Part shown: positions 25,363 through 33,948 of the stretch, piece by piece | Layout: the number at the start of each line of letters is the position of its first letter | How positions within the stretch are numbered: position 1 is the stretch's first letter | Translations under genes and position numbers: made by a program | Assembly (NCBI GenBank): GCA_014379355.1 | Contig: JACMLX010000211.1 | Location: 1 to 62,676, forward strand | From: Gemmatimonadaceae bacterium | GTDB lineage: Bacteria > Gemmatimonadota > Gemmatimonadetes > Gemmatimonadales > Gemmatimonadaceae | DNA: 62,676 bases | Direction: 5' to 3' | Notes under the pieces: generated by a model | Told to the model about the DNA's origin: nothing | Databases searched by the model: none | Seen by the model: the letters and a program-made list of their open reading frames with translations, nothing else

Positions 25363-26858
25363 TGAAATCGAATGCGTGGAAGGTGCTCTCAGCGGCGCTC
25401 GTGCTTGGTGTCGCGGGCGATGGCCTGTTGCGCGGTGGCGACTGGCGGCTCGGCTTCGCGATCTGGATCGTGACGGTGATCGCGGCCGTCTTCGTGCTTG
25501 GCGGTCGCACCACACGTCCTGCGCTGCTCCTGCTGGCCGGCATGGCACTGGCCGCATTCGGCTTCGTGTGGCGCGATGCGGAGATGCTGTATGCGATCGA
25601 CCTCCTCTCGCTGCTCTGCGTCGGCGCGCTGGCGCTATGGTACGGCAGTGGCGGTGATTTCGGCGCATTGACGATCGTGGAGACAGTGCGCGCGGGCATC
25701 ATCGCACTCGTGAACTCGATCGGTGGTGCGGTGTCGGTGGTGGGTGAACTGACCACCGCCGCCGATGGCACGGCGACGCGATCGAGTGTGCGCGCGTTGC
25801 TGATCGGCGCCGTGCTCGCGCTCCCGCCGCTGGCACTCGTGGCGTCGCTGCTCGCGTCATCCGACGTGGTGTTCGATGGTGTGCTGCAGCGCGTGCTCAC
25901 GATCATCACGTCCGACGGACTGCGACATCTCGTCATCATCACGCTGCTGGCGTGGATCACGACCGGTTGGCTGCGCGCGTCGATGGGCGATGGCGCGGGC
26001 CGTGCACTGCCGCACGCGCCATCTCCGGGCCTCTCATTCACCAGCGTTGCCGTTGGCCTGTATGCGCTGATCGCGTTGCTCGGATTGTTCGTCATCACGC
26101 AGGCCCGTGTGGTGTTCGGCGGCGCGGCATTCCTGCGTGAGACGGCAGGGTTGACCGTCGCCAACTACGCTCGCTCCGGCTTCTTCCAGCTGATCTTTGC
26201 AGCAGTGGTCGTGCTCATCACGCTGGTCGTCGCGCAGTGGCTGATGGATGACGACGACGACGCGGGGCATCTGCAATTCACCATCGCGGGTGCCGTGCTG
26301 CTCGCCCTGGTGGCCACGCTGCTGGTCTCGGCGGCGGTCCGGATCTGGCTGTACGTGTCGGAGTTCGGGCTGAGTGCCGATCGCACCTTTGCGAGCGCCG
26401 GTATCGTCTGGGTGACGGGCCTGCTCATCACACTGGCCCTCACCACATTGCGCGGGCGTCCGATGCAGTTCATGCCGGTGGCGATCGCCGTTTCGGTCGC
26501 CTGGGTCGCCACGGTGAACCTCATCAATCCGGAAGCGCTGGTGGTGCATGTGAACACCTCGCGCGCGGCAGCGGGTCAGCCGTTCGACGCCGAGTATCAC
26601 GCGAAGCTGTCGGCGGATGCCGTGCACTCGCTGGTGCGTGCCGCGCCGCGACTTGCACCGGCGGATTGCCAGCGGCTCGAAGTGGCGTTGCGCCGGGTCT
26701 GGGCCGCGCGCATCGCGCCGCCGCCGCCGATGAAGCGCGGTGACTGGCGGAGCATGGACCTGCCACGCATGCGAGCCGAGGCGTGGCACACATCCAGCGT
26801 CGCGCTCTGTCCGGCGTCGGTCAGCCTGGCGGAGCGTGTCGCACCGTCTCCACGGTAA
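25362..26858 (+). CDS. DUF4173/DUF4153-type polytopic membrane protein
   Basis: A 498-residue inner-membrane protein with about ten to eleven hydrophobic segments over residues 5-400. The diagnostic NYARSGFFQLIFAAVVV (about 265-281) is typical of DUF4173. The last 100 residues are soluble and contain AEYHAKLSADAVHSLV, found at the same place in relatives. No catalytic role is known. It starts on the last base of the uppS stop codon (TGATG), so translation is coupled; a link to envelope lipid metabolism is possible but unproven. Confidence 0.82.
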   Translation: MKSNAWKVLSAALVLGVAGDGLLRGGDWRLGFAIWIVTVIAAVFVLGGRTTRPALLLLAGMALAAFGFVWRDAEMLYAIDLLSLLCVGALALWYGSGGDFGALTIVETVRAGIIALVNSIGGAVSVVGELTTAADGTATRSSVRALLIGAVLALPPLALVASLLASSDVVFDGVLQRVLTIITSDGLRHLVIITLLAWITTGWLRASMGDGAGRALPHAPSPGLSFTSVAVGLYALIALLGLFVITQARVVFGGAAFLRETAGLTVANYARSGFFQLIFAAVVVLITLVVAQWLMDDDDDAGHLQFTIAGAVLLALVATLLVSAAVRIWLYVSEFGLSADRTFASAGIVWVTGLLITLALTTLRGRPMQFMPVAIAVSVAWVATVNLINPEALVVHVNTSRAAAGQPFDAEYHAKLSADAVHSLVRAAPRLAPADCQRLEVALRRVWAARIAPPPPMKRGDWRSMDLPRMRAEAWHTSSVALCPASVSLAERVAPSPR

Positions 26859-27249
26859 GCAAAAACCTGTCGGCGGTGTGCGAACCCGCCGACGACGGAG
26901 AAGCCCCGCGTGCCGGAGCGTGAGCCGAATTGACAGGCGCTTGCGCGTGTCTGGATGTGAGCGCAGATCGCGTTCATCGCACGCGGGCGTTCCGCACACC
27001 GGCCAGATACTCCATGCATGTCCCCGCCGCAGACGCAAAGAAGATGAGTCTTCCGATTCGCATCCTCGCCGGCATCGTCGGGCTGGTGGTGATCGGCGTC
27101 GGTGTCAGCCAGATGCGCACTGGCGCGTCGCAGATGACCGGAACGGCACCATCGTTGCGCGCAAGAGCGAGCGAATCTGATCGCGAAGGAATTGACGAAC
27201 TGAGGTGGTGCGCGCGACTGGCCTCACGATGTCCGATCGATGGGGGCGA
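26859..27249. other. 391-bp convergent gap
   Basis: This gap between the DUF4173 stop and the sortilin-like stop holds the minus-strand terminator (26861-26893) and the first half of a doubtful small + strand frame (27044-27457). I see no other gene, tRNA or repeat in it. Confidence 0.6.
26861..26893 (-). terminator. intrinsic terminator, minus strand
   Basis: A perfect 8-bp stem (26869-26876 with 26886-26893, arm GTCGGCGG) is followed, reading the minus strand, by AGG and five T (the A run at 26861-26865). It would end transcription of the sortilin-like gene whose stop is at 27250, giving a long 3' UTR. In the + direction it has no T-tract but could still protect the DUF4173 mRNA. Confidence 0.7.
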
Positions 27250-27457
27250 TCAGAAGATCACCGGCATCGTGACACCCAGCTTCGCCGCCCGCGCCTGGAA
27301 CGCGCTGAGGTCGTTCGTCACGAGACTGCTGAACTGTTTCCTGAGGCCATCGAGCTGTTCGCGCAGCTGGCCGTACACCGCGCCATGCTGGTCGGTGGGC
27401 CGGAAGTCGGCGCTGGATGCGGCGATGTCGCTCCCGACGGATGCGAGCTTTTCGTAG
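27044..27457 (+). CDS. doubtful small membrane-protein frame
   Basis: The first 31 codons encode a clean single membrane helix (MSLPIRILAGIVGLVVIGVG) with third-base GC bias like a real gene. After about codon 40 the bias fades, and the frame runs 208 nt antisense into the 3' end of the sortilin-like gene. It may be a genuine short gene with a disrupted end, a gene remnant or chance. AAAGAAG just upstream of the ATG could serve as a weak ribosome site. Confidence 0.3.
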   Translation: MSLPIRILAGIVGLVVIGVGVSQMRTGASQMTGTAPSLRARASESDREGIDELRWCARLASRCPIDGGDQKITGIVTPSFAARAWNALRSFVTRLLNCFLRPSSCSRSWPYTAPCWSVGRKSALDAAMSLPTDASFS

Positions 27458-30400
27458 AGCTGGTTCGGGTTGCGGAACGCATCCTCGCGTGCGCCGGTGA
27501 GCGCGACGTCGTAGAGCTTCGATTCGATGTCGACGACCTTCTTCTCCACGACATCGATCTCCTTGAGAAAACTTTCCGCGTCGGCGACCGAGAGATCGCG
27601 GCCTGGTGACGGCCCGTACTCACGCAGGTCCTTCAGCCGCTCGCGCAGATTCGATCGCAATTGCTCGAAGCCGCGGCGGCTCCACTCCGACTCGTCGATC
27701 AGCGCGACGGTCTCGTTGAGCGCGTCACGGATGCGCAGCGCGAGCGTGACCTGTGCTGTGATGTCGGCATCCGTGCCTTCACTGTTCGGATCGCGTCGCA
27801 CCTCGACGTTCTGTCGCAGCGTGTCGCCCTTCCACAGCATCGCAACCGTGTAGACGCCTGGCGCGACGAGCGGACCGACCTGTCCGCCGACGAGATCGAG
27901 GTCCCATGGCACGAGCGCCCGGGAGTCGGCGACCTTGAGCGTCGTGTTGCCTGGCGGTGCGGTGCGCAGCTTCGCCTTGCGCGGTCCTTCGTGCCGCAGA
28001 TCCCACAGCGCGCGATTGAGACCTCGTCGTGCCGATGCGCCCTTGAACTTGCGGATCATCACGCCAGTGGCGTCGTAGACGCGGAAATTGACGGAATCCC
28101 TCGCGGTCGAATCAGTGGGCAGCGCGCCCACGGTGTAGTTGATCGTCGCCGCGAGCGGCGGATCTTCACCGCCGACCAGCGAGTTGGTGGCGCCGGTCGG
28201 CGTGGCAACCTTGCGGAAGCGATACGCCGCTCGCATCGGCAGCAGCGTGGCCGCCTTCGTGGCGATCGAGTCCGCGAGAGAACGCAGGTACGAGATGTCG
28301 TCGGCAATCCAGAATCCGCGGCCGTACGTGGACACGACGAGATCGTGGAAGTGTCCCTGAATCTGCAGCCAGCTGACCGGTGCATGGGGCAGGGCCCCAT
28401 TGATCTCGATCCAGTGTGCGCCGTCGTCCAGCGACACGTAGAGTGCGTTCTCCGTGCCGGCGTAGAGCATCCCCTTGCGTACCGGATCCTCACGCACGAC
28501 GTGCACGTAGCTGAACACACTCGCCGGCATGTCACCGCTGATGCGTGTCCAGGTGCGACCGAAGTCCGCGGTGCGATAGATGTAGGGATCGCGATCGTTG
28601 ATCAGGTGCGCATCGACGGCGATGTACGCCGTGCCCGCGTCGTACTTGCTCGGCTCGATGCCGGAAATGGTGCTCCACTTCGGCAATCCGGGCACGTTCG
28701 CCGTGAGGTTCGTCCACGTTTTGCCACCATCACGGGTGATGTGCAGCAAGCCGTCCATCGTGCCGGCCCAGATCAGGTCCTTCTGCAACGGCGACTCGGC
28801 GATCGCGAACAACACCGTCACGTTCTCGACGAACAGGTTGTCGGTGACGAGGCCACCGGACGATCCCTGCCTGGTGCTGTCGTTCGTGGAAAGATCAGGC
28901 GAGATGATCGTCCACGTCTGCCCGCCGTTCGTGGTCTTGTGCATCACCTGCGATCCGACATACACCGTGTTGTGATCGTGCGGCGAAATATGGATCGGGA
29001 ACGTCCATTGGAATCGGTACTTCAGGTCCTTCGGTGCCACACCGTAGCCTGCTTCCGGCCACGGCTCGACAGCGCGCGCCATCTTCGTCTGCAGGTCGAA
29101 CCGTTCGAGCCCCGCGTCGTAGCAGCCGCTCCACACCGTGCGGCCATCGATCGTGTCGGGAATCGCCCAGCCGCTCTCGCATCCGCCCACCGGTGTCCAG
29201 ACGCCGACCGATCGTGATCCGCGCGAGTTGCTCGGCCCGCCGTACGAATATCCGTCCTGCCGATTCCCATAGAGGTTGTAGGGAATCTTCGTGTCGGTGT
29301 TGACGTGATACATCTGCGCATTCGGCAGCGCGATGCGCGTGAACGACTTGCCGCCGTCGATGGTGATGCCGACGCCACCGTCGTCACCGACCACGAACCG
29401 ATCCGCGTCAATCGGATCCCACCAGATGTCGTGCAGGTCGCCGCCGGCGCGTGGCGCATTCGGCATTTTCGTCAGTCCACCATCGCTGGTGCCGACGAAT
29501 CGCACACCGACGATGTAGAGGCGATCGGCTTCGGTCGGGCTGATCGCGAATCGTGTGTAGTACTGCGGACGCTCGAGCAGATCGTGATCACGATTCACGG
29601 CGCGCCAGCTCCTGCCACCATCGTCCGATCGGTAGAGCGCCGGTTCCTTCATCTCGATCAGCGCGTACAACCGATTCGGATCACTGCGCGCGATGCCGAG
29701 TCCGATCTTGCCCATCGTGCCGGCCTTCGGCAGGCCGCGGCCGAAGCCCTGTCCGTCCGCACCGCCGTCCACCTTCGTCCACGTGTCTCCGGCGTCGCGC
29801 GACATCCAGATGCCGCTCCCGGCGCCGCCGGAATGTTTGTCCCACGGCACGATGTACTGCTGCCATGCGGCAGCGAACAGCACGCGCGGATTCGTCGGAT
29901 CCATCGCCACATCGATGATGCCGGTGCTGTCGTTCACGAACAGCACCTTCTTCCACGACTTGCCACCGTCGAGCGTGCGCCAGAGACCTCGATCGGATTG
30001 CGGGCCGTAGCCGTGGCCCTGCGCTGCCGCGTAGACGACGTCAGGATTCGTCGGGTGAATGAGCACGCGTCCGATGCGTCCGGTGTTGTCGAGGCCCATG
30101 TGCTCCCAGTGCCGGCCGGCATCCGTGGAGCGATAGATGCCGTCACCGATCGACACGTTGCTGCGGAGGAACGTCTCACCGGTGCCGAACCAGACGACGT
30201 TCGGATCGCTCGTGGCGACTGCAATGGCGCTCACGGATGACACGCGCAGGGAGTCGGTAACCGGGACCCAGCGAATGCCGCCGTTGGTGCTCTTGAAGAG
30301 GCCACCGCTGGCGGCACCGGCGTAGTAGGTCCTGTGCTCACCCGGCACACCGGCCACCGCGATGACGCGATTGCCGTCAGGCCCCACGAAACGCCAGCTC

Positions 30401-30540
30401 GGCACCTTGACGAACGCGGTGTCGAGGGACGAGCGGGGCGCGCCGGAGGCGGCCGGCGCAGGACGTCGCGGCGCGCGCTGGGCGAGCATGACGGTCGGGA
30501 GGGCGAGCGCGAGGACACGCACAAGAGCGCGGAGGAGCAT
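27250..30540 (-). CDS. secreted sortilin-like Asp-box beta-propeller protein
   Basis: A 1096-residue exported protein. The signal peptide is about 1-20 (VML|AQ). About ten Asp-box (BNR) turns of the form SxDxGxxW are visible, for example STDAGRHW, TLDGGKSW, SRDAGDTW, SDDGGRSW, TTNGGQTW, TRDGGKTW and TADFGRTW. They indicate one or two large propellers of the VPS10/sortilin/exo-sialidase superfamily over about 50-760. The rest is a beta domain (about 790-930) and a helical C-terminal bundle (about 960-1090). Such giant propellers are abundant in Gemmatimonadota and are usually annotated as glycosyl hydrolases, but catalytic residues cannot be assigned here. It stands alone. Confidence 0.87.
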   Translation of the reverse strand: MLLRALVRVLALALPTVMLAQRAPRRPAPAASGAPRSSLDTAFVKVPSWRFVGPDGNRVIAVAGVPGEHRTYYAGAASGGLFKSTNGGIRWVPVTDSLRVSSVSAIAVATSDPNVVWFGTGETFLRSNVSIGDGIYRSTDAGRHWEHMGLDNTGRIGRVLIHPTNPDVVYAAAQGHGYGPQSDRGLWRTLDGGKSWKKVLFVNDSTGIIDVAMDPTNPRVLFAAAWQQYIVPWDKHSGGAGSGIWMSRDAGDTWTKVDGGADGQGFGRGLPKAGTMGKIGLGIARSDPNRLYALIEMKEPALYRSDDGGRSWRAVNRDHDLLERPQYYTRFAISPTEADRLYIVGVRFVGTSDGGLTKMPNAPRAGGDLHDIWWDPIDADRFVVGDDGGVGITIDGGKSFTRIALPNAQMYHVNTDTKIPYNLYGNRQDGYSYGGPSNSRGSRSVGVWTPVGGCESGWAIPDTIDGRTVWSGCYDAGLERFDLQTKMARAVEPWPEAGYGVAPKDLKYRFQWTFPIHISPHDHNTVYVGSQVMHKTTNGGQTWTIISPDLSTNDSTRQGSSGGLVTDNLFVENVTVLFAIAESPLQKDLIWAGTMDGLLHITRDGGKTWTNLTANVPGLPKWSTISGIEPSKYDAGTAYIAVDAHLINDRDPYIYRTADFGRTWTRISGDMPASVFSYVHVVREDPVRKGMLYAGTENALYVSLDDGAHWIEINGALPHAPVSWLQIQGHFHDLVVSTYGRGFWIADDISYLRSLADSIATKAATLLPMRAAYRFRKVATPTGATNSLVGGEDPPLAATINYTVGALPTDSTARDSVNFRVYDATGVMIRKFKGASARRGLNRALWDLRHEGPRKAKLRTAPPGNTTLKVADSRALVPWDLDLVGGQVGPLVAPGVYTVAMLWKGDTLRQNVEVRRDPNSEGTDADITAQVTLALRIRDALNETVALIDESEWSRRGFEQLRSNLRERLKDLREYGPSPGRDLSVADAESFLKEIDVVEKKVVDIESKLYDVALTGAREDAFRNPNQLYEKLASVGSDIAASSADFRPTDQHGAVYGQLREQLDGLRKQFSSLVTNDLSAFQARAAKLGVTMPVIF

Positions 30541-30719
30541 CTGGACCGGTCGAGGAGGGCGGTGGGAACGGCAGCTCGAATGTGCCGTGCCCGACAGCGG
30601 ATCGCGAGTACGCCAGCGCCATGTGAGCTGATTCTCCGTAAAACGTCGCGTTCTTGAGTGAGCGGAGAAGATCCCCGGGAATGCCGCCCCCGATTACACA
30701 CCACTCGAGGTTCGTCTTC

Positions 30720-31454
30720 ATGTTCACGCCCCGGATAGTTCGACCGACGCGCACGACCCTCGTCCCGCTGACGCGGTACGCCGTGGCTTCGGCCGCGCGC
30801 ATTGTCATTGTCGCCGGCGTCGCCCTCGCAATGACCGCCTGCAAGGGCAAGAAGGATGGCCCGACGGCGCCCAGCGGTACGCCGATCACATCCCGCGGGT
30901 CGACGGTTCCGGCGGCAAGCGCAGGTTACGTCGAAGCGCGCACGTCACAAATCGTGTCGAACGGTGCGCTCCCGAGCCAGGTGTTCGATGACTTCACGTT
31001 CACCGCCGCGAGCACGATCCGCACGGCATCGTGGCAGGGCATCTACTGCGTGCAGATCGCCGGGTCGGCCGCACCGGCGCCGACCGCCACCAGCTTCAGG
31101 GTGAGTTTCTACGCCGACTCGTCGGGCCGTCCGCGACTCGGCACGCCGCTCTCGTCGACCACGTACACCGTGGCCCAGAGCGGACAGACCTTCGAGAAGA
31201 ATCAGGGCAACCTGACCTGCGGCACGGCGGCGAATACGAACTGGTCATTCTACAGGTACACCGCCACGCTCTCGACGCCGTTCGCGGCCGCGGCGAACAC
31301 CAAGTACTGGTTCAGCGTGCAGGCACTCACGCCATCGTATGACGTGTACTTCGGATGGCGCGATGGCATCGTCGACAACAGTTCGTCGCTGCAGCTGTTC
31401 AACGGCACGTATACGGCGTACCCATTCGACCGGGCGTTTGCGCTGACGCCGTGA
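30720..31454 (+). CDS. lipoprotein with beta-sandwich-like domain, function unknown
   Basis: A 244-residue lipoprotein. The n-region is unusually long and Arg/Thr-rich before the hydrophobic core, and the lipobox ALAMTAC puts Cys near residue 41. The mature part (about 65-244) is rich in Ser/Thr/aromatic residues with repeated strands (DDFTFTAASTIRTASW, FRVSFYADSSG, FYRYTATLSTPF, YWFSVQAL). It resembles small beta-sandwich domains seen in secreted proteins. The paired Cys in GIYCVQI and NLTCGTA could form a disulfide. GAGG stands 9 nt before the ATG. No enzyme motif is seen. Confidence 0.72.
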   Translation: MFTPRIVRPTRTTLVPLTRYAVASAARIVIVAGVALAMTACKGKKDGPTAPSGTPITSRGSTVPAASAGYVEARTSQIVSNGALPSQVFDDFTFTAASTIRTASWQGIYCVQIAGSAAPAPTATSFRVSFYADSSGRPRLGTPLSSTTYTVAQSGQTFEKNQGNLTCGTAANTNWSFYRYTATLSTPFAAAANTKYWFSVQALTPSYDVYFGWRDGIVDNSSSLQLFNGTYTAYPFDRAFALTP

Positions 31455-31488
31455 GCTGATGCGCGTTGCACGAAGATGATGATGCGTG

Positions 31489-31520
31489 CGGGCTTCCGGT
31501 GTGCGTCGACCGGGAGCCCG
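31489..31520 (+). terminator. hairpin after the lipoprotein gene
   Basis: A 12-nt arm (31489-31500, CGGGCTTCCGGT) pairs with 31509-31520 with one T-G wobble around an 8-nt loop. It lies 34 nt after the lipoprotein stop. It lacks a T-run, so it is a possible Rho-assisted terminator or mRNA 3' stabiliser. Confidence 0.45.
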
Positions 31521-31574
31521 TTCGCACAATCGAGGCATGACTTCTTGCCCGAATCCCTTCGCTGAGATTACCGT

Positions 31575-32132
31575 ATGTCCATGCCGCTGCTCACGCGAAC
31601 CGGATGGACAGTCGAGCGCCTCGCCGAGCTTCCGGACGACGGGAATCGTTACGAGATCATCGACGGCGAGTTGTTCGTGACGCCGGCGCCGGCGTTGCTG
31701 CACCAGAACGCGCTCTTCGATCTGGTACAATTGCTCGTCGCGTACGTGCGAGCGGTGGAACTATCGCTGTCATTTGCGCCCGTCGACATCTCCTTCTCTG
31801 CAAGTACGAGTGTGCAACCGGATCTGCTCGTTTTGCCGTTGTACCATGGCAAGCGGCCACGCGCGTTCTCGGACGTCGGCGTCCTTGTTCTGGCGGTGGA
31901 AATACTCTCACCCTCCACCGCGCGACGGGATCGCACGGTCAAGCGCGTCATGTACCAGAAGCGCAACGTGCCGGAGTACTGGATCGTCGATATCGACGCA
32001 CACACGATCGAGGTCTGGCGTCCCGCGGACACGGAGCCGCACGTGTGTCGTGACCGACTGCAATGGCAACCATCGCCGACACATCCACCGCTCGACATCG
32101 ACGTCACCGCATTCTTCGCGGGACTCGACTGA
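31575..32132 (+). CDS. Uma2-family putative restriction endonuclease fold protein
   Basis: A 185-residue Uma2 (DUF820) protein of the PD-(D/E)xK nuclease superfamily. Landmarks are the N-terminal YEIIDGELFVTPAP, the VQPDLLVLP segment with the acidic ligand, VLAVEILSPST, the Lys-bearing helix (KRVMYQKRNVPEYWIVD) and the tail VWRP. Hundreds of paralogues occur in cyanobacteria and Gemmatimonadota; neither cleavage nor a target is established. A second copy lies at 44374. The gene stands alone with a weak ribosome site. Confidence 0.88.
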   Translation: MSMPLLTRTGWTVERLAELPDDGNRYEIIDGELFVTPAPALLHQNALFDLVQLLVAYVRAVELSLSFAPVDISFSASTSVQPDLLVLPLYHGKRPRAFSDVGVLVLAVEILSPSTARRDRTVKRVMYQKRNVPEYWIVDIDAHTIEVWRPADTEPHVCRDRLQWQPSPTHPPLDIDVTAFFAGLD

Positions 32133-32148
32133 TCACGTCAACGACGGT

Positions 32149-33462
32149 TCACATCTTCGGCTGCCGCCGGACTGCATCGGCCTTGAGCTTCGAGAGCCGA
32201 TAGAGCATCAGCGCCGCGCGCTCCGTCTGCATCGTGAGCGCCGGGAGACTGACAGACTCGTTCGGTGAGTGTGAGCCGTTGCCGAGCGCACCGAGTCCCT
32301 CGACACCATCGATGAAGGGGGCGACGAAACTGAGGTCGCCTGCGCCGCGGCGCGCTGGGTCGCTCGCGGTGAGCGCGCCGTACCCGAGCGTTTCACTGAC
32401 GCCGCTGTAGATCGTGAGCAGTCTTTCGCCGCCTGGCGTGACCGCCATCGGAGGGTAACCCTCGCTGAACGAAATCTCGGCGGACGTTCCCTTCAGGTTC
32501 CGCGCCACGATCTCGCGCATCTTCGTCTGCGCTCGCACGATCTGCTCCGGATTCATGGCGCGCAGGTCGCCCTGCACCCAGGTGATCGGCGCAATGATGT
32601 TCGTCTTGCTGGCCGTGGTGCCGTTCTGCGTCAGCGTGTCGTAGGACACGGTGCTGCCGCCGGCGATGGTGCCGGGATTGAACGTCAGGTTCTCCTCGCT
32701 CGCGAGTTCCCGACGGAATTCATCGAGGATACGTGCAGCCTCGTAGATCGCGCCGTAGCCGCTGCGGAACACACCTGAGGAATGACCCTGCTGGCCGGTC
32801 ACCTTGAGCACCCAGCCGCTGGCGGAGCGCCGACCGATGGTGGCCTGGGTCCGTGAGCCACCTTCGAAAGCGAGCGCGATGTCGTTCTGCTTCGCAGCAT
32901 CGATCAGTGCGGCACGCGCGTCCGAAAGCGGATCGCCCGGATATTCCTCGTCACCGGTCATGATGACGGTGACGTTCAGGTCCTTCAGCGTACCAGCGGT
33001 CTGCATCGCCTTGAGCGCGTAGAGCATGATCACGTCGCCGCCCTTCATGTCGTTCGACCCGGCACCCTTCGCGATCGTGTCCACCCGCTCGAAGCGCTGA
33101 TTCGGACCTTCGAAGACGGTGTCGAGATGGCCGATCAGCAGCACACGCGGCGTGCCCGGCTTGCCGGCGTGTGTCGCCACCAGATGACCCGCGCGTTTCA
33201 TGGACGCCGGCACCTCGACCCACGCGGAGCGAAAGCCGAGTGAATCGAGCGTGGCGCCGATCAGGCGACCGACCTCGCGTACACCGGCCGTGTTCAGCGT
33301 GCCGCTCGGAATGTTGACGAGGCGCTCGAGGTATGCGATCTGCTCTTCGCGGCGTTGGCCGATGTCGGCGCGCAGCGCCTGCTCGACGCGATCGGGAGGT
33401 GCCTGTGCCGCGAGGACCGCGGGCAGCGTCAGGGCAGCGAGAACGGCGGTACGAATCGACAT
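32149..33462 (-). CDS. periplasmic M20 metallopeptidase (carboxypeptidase G2-like)
   Basis: A 437-residue exported zinc peptidase. The signal peptide is 1-20 (VLAAQ|A). Zinc and catalytic residues of the M20 family are visible: His112 and Asp114 (GHLDTV), Asp138 (GSNDMKGG), Glu172/Glu173 (TGDEEYPGDP) and a C-terminal His in NGSHSPNE. The small dimerisation domain lies around 225-335. The closest named relatives are CPG2-type glutamate carboxypeptidases and PepT-like enzymes; it probably trims C-terminal residues or dipeptides in the periplasm. The start 33462 is fixed by the signal peptide. Confidence 0.92.
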   Translation of the reverse strand: MSIRTAVLAALTLPAVLAAQAPPDRVEQALRADIGQRREEQIAYLERLVNIPSGTLNTAGVREVGRLIGATLDSLGFRSAWVEVPASMKRAGHLVATHAGKPGTPRVLLIGHLDTVFEGPNQRFERVDTIAKGAGSNDMKGGDVIMLYALKAMQTAGTLKDLNVTVIMTGDEEYPGDPLSDARAALIDAAKQNDIALAFEGGSRTQATIGRRSASGWVLKVTGQQGHSSGVFRSGYGAIYEAARILDEFRRELASEENLTFNPGTIAGGSTVSYDTLTQNGTTASKTNIIAPITWVQGDLRAMNPEQIVRAQTKMREIVARNLKGTSAEISFSEGYPPMAVTPGGERLLTIYSGVSETLGYGALTASDPARRGAGDLSFVAPFIDGVEGLGALGNGSHSPNESVSLPALTMQTERAALMLYRLSKLKADAVRRQPKM

Positions 33463-33545
33463 GTGTCGGTGGGCGAAGTCGGCGGGCAGACAGCTGGGCA
33501 CGCAGGCAAAGATAGCGGTCACGCGCATCAGTCTCGCGTGCTGCC

Positions 33546-33884
33546 CTATCGCGCGTCGAACTCCGCCACCAGTCGCGGCGGCGCCACCTGTCGCCACGCC
33601 TCCTCCATCAGCTCGCGCAGCTGCGTGCGCCGCACGATGCCGAGTCGCACCAGGATGTACGGATAGTTGCGGTAGTGATCCGTGATGTAGAACGCGGCCG
33701 GTTCGCTGGACAGCAGATGCTCTCGCACCACGAACGGCACCTTGAGTACGAGTGTCGTCCCGTCCTCCCGCATCCGGGCGAAGAGCTTCGCCTTCACCTT
33801 GAGAGCGGGCGTGCCATAACTGGTGCCGGTTTCGACACCCGGGAGCTCACCGGCGAGGCGCACCACATCGTCGAACGTCATCAT
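33546..33884 (-). CDS. MmcQ/YjbR-family protein
   Basis: A 112-residue protein of the YjbR/CyaY-like fold family (PF04237). It has TFDDVVRLAGELPGVE, the strand TPALKVKAKLFARM, and YPYILVRLGIV near the end, followed by the helix LMEEAWRQVAPPRLV. The family is described as DNA-binding-like on structural grounds, but its role is unknown. It is a distant paralogue of the gene at 56038. It lies 64 nt downstream of the TPR gene and could be the last member of the DUF4331 operon. Confidence 0.85.
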   Translation of the reverse strand: MMTFDDVVRLAGELPGVETGTSYGTPALKVKAKLFARMREDGTTLVLKVPFVVREHLLSSEPAAFYITDHYRNYPYILVRLGIVRRTQLRELMEEAWRQVAPPRLVAEFDAR

Positions 33885-33948
33885 CGTACCGACGAATCTG
33901 ACCTCGGCACGCCCGTCTGTCACGTTCGAAGCCGTGTCGGTCCGCGCG

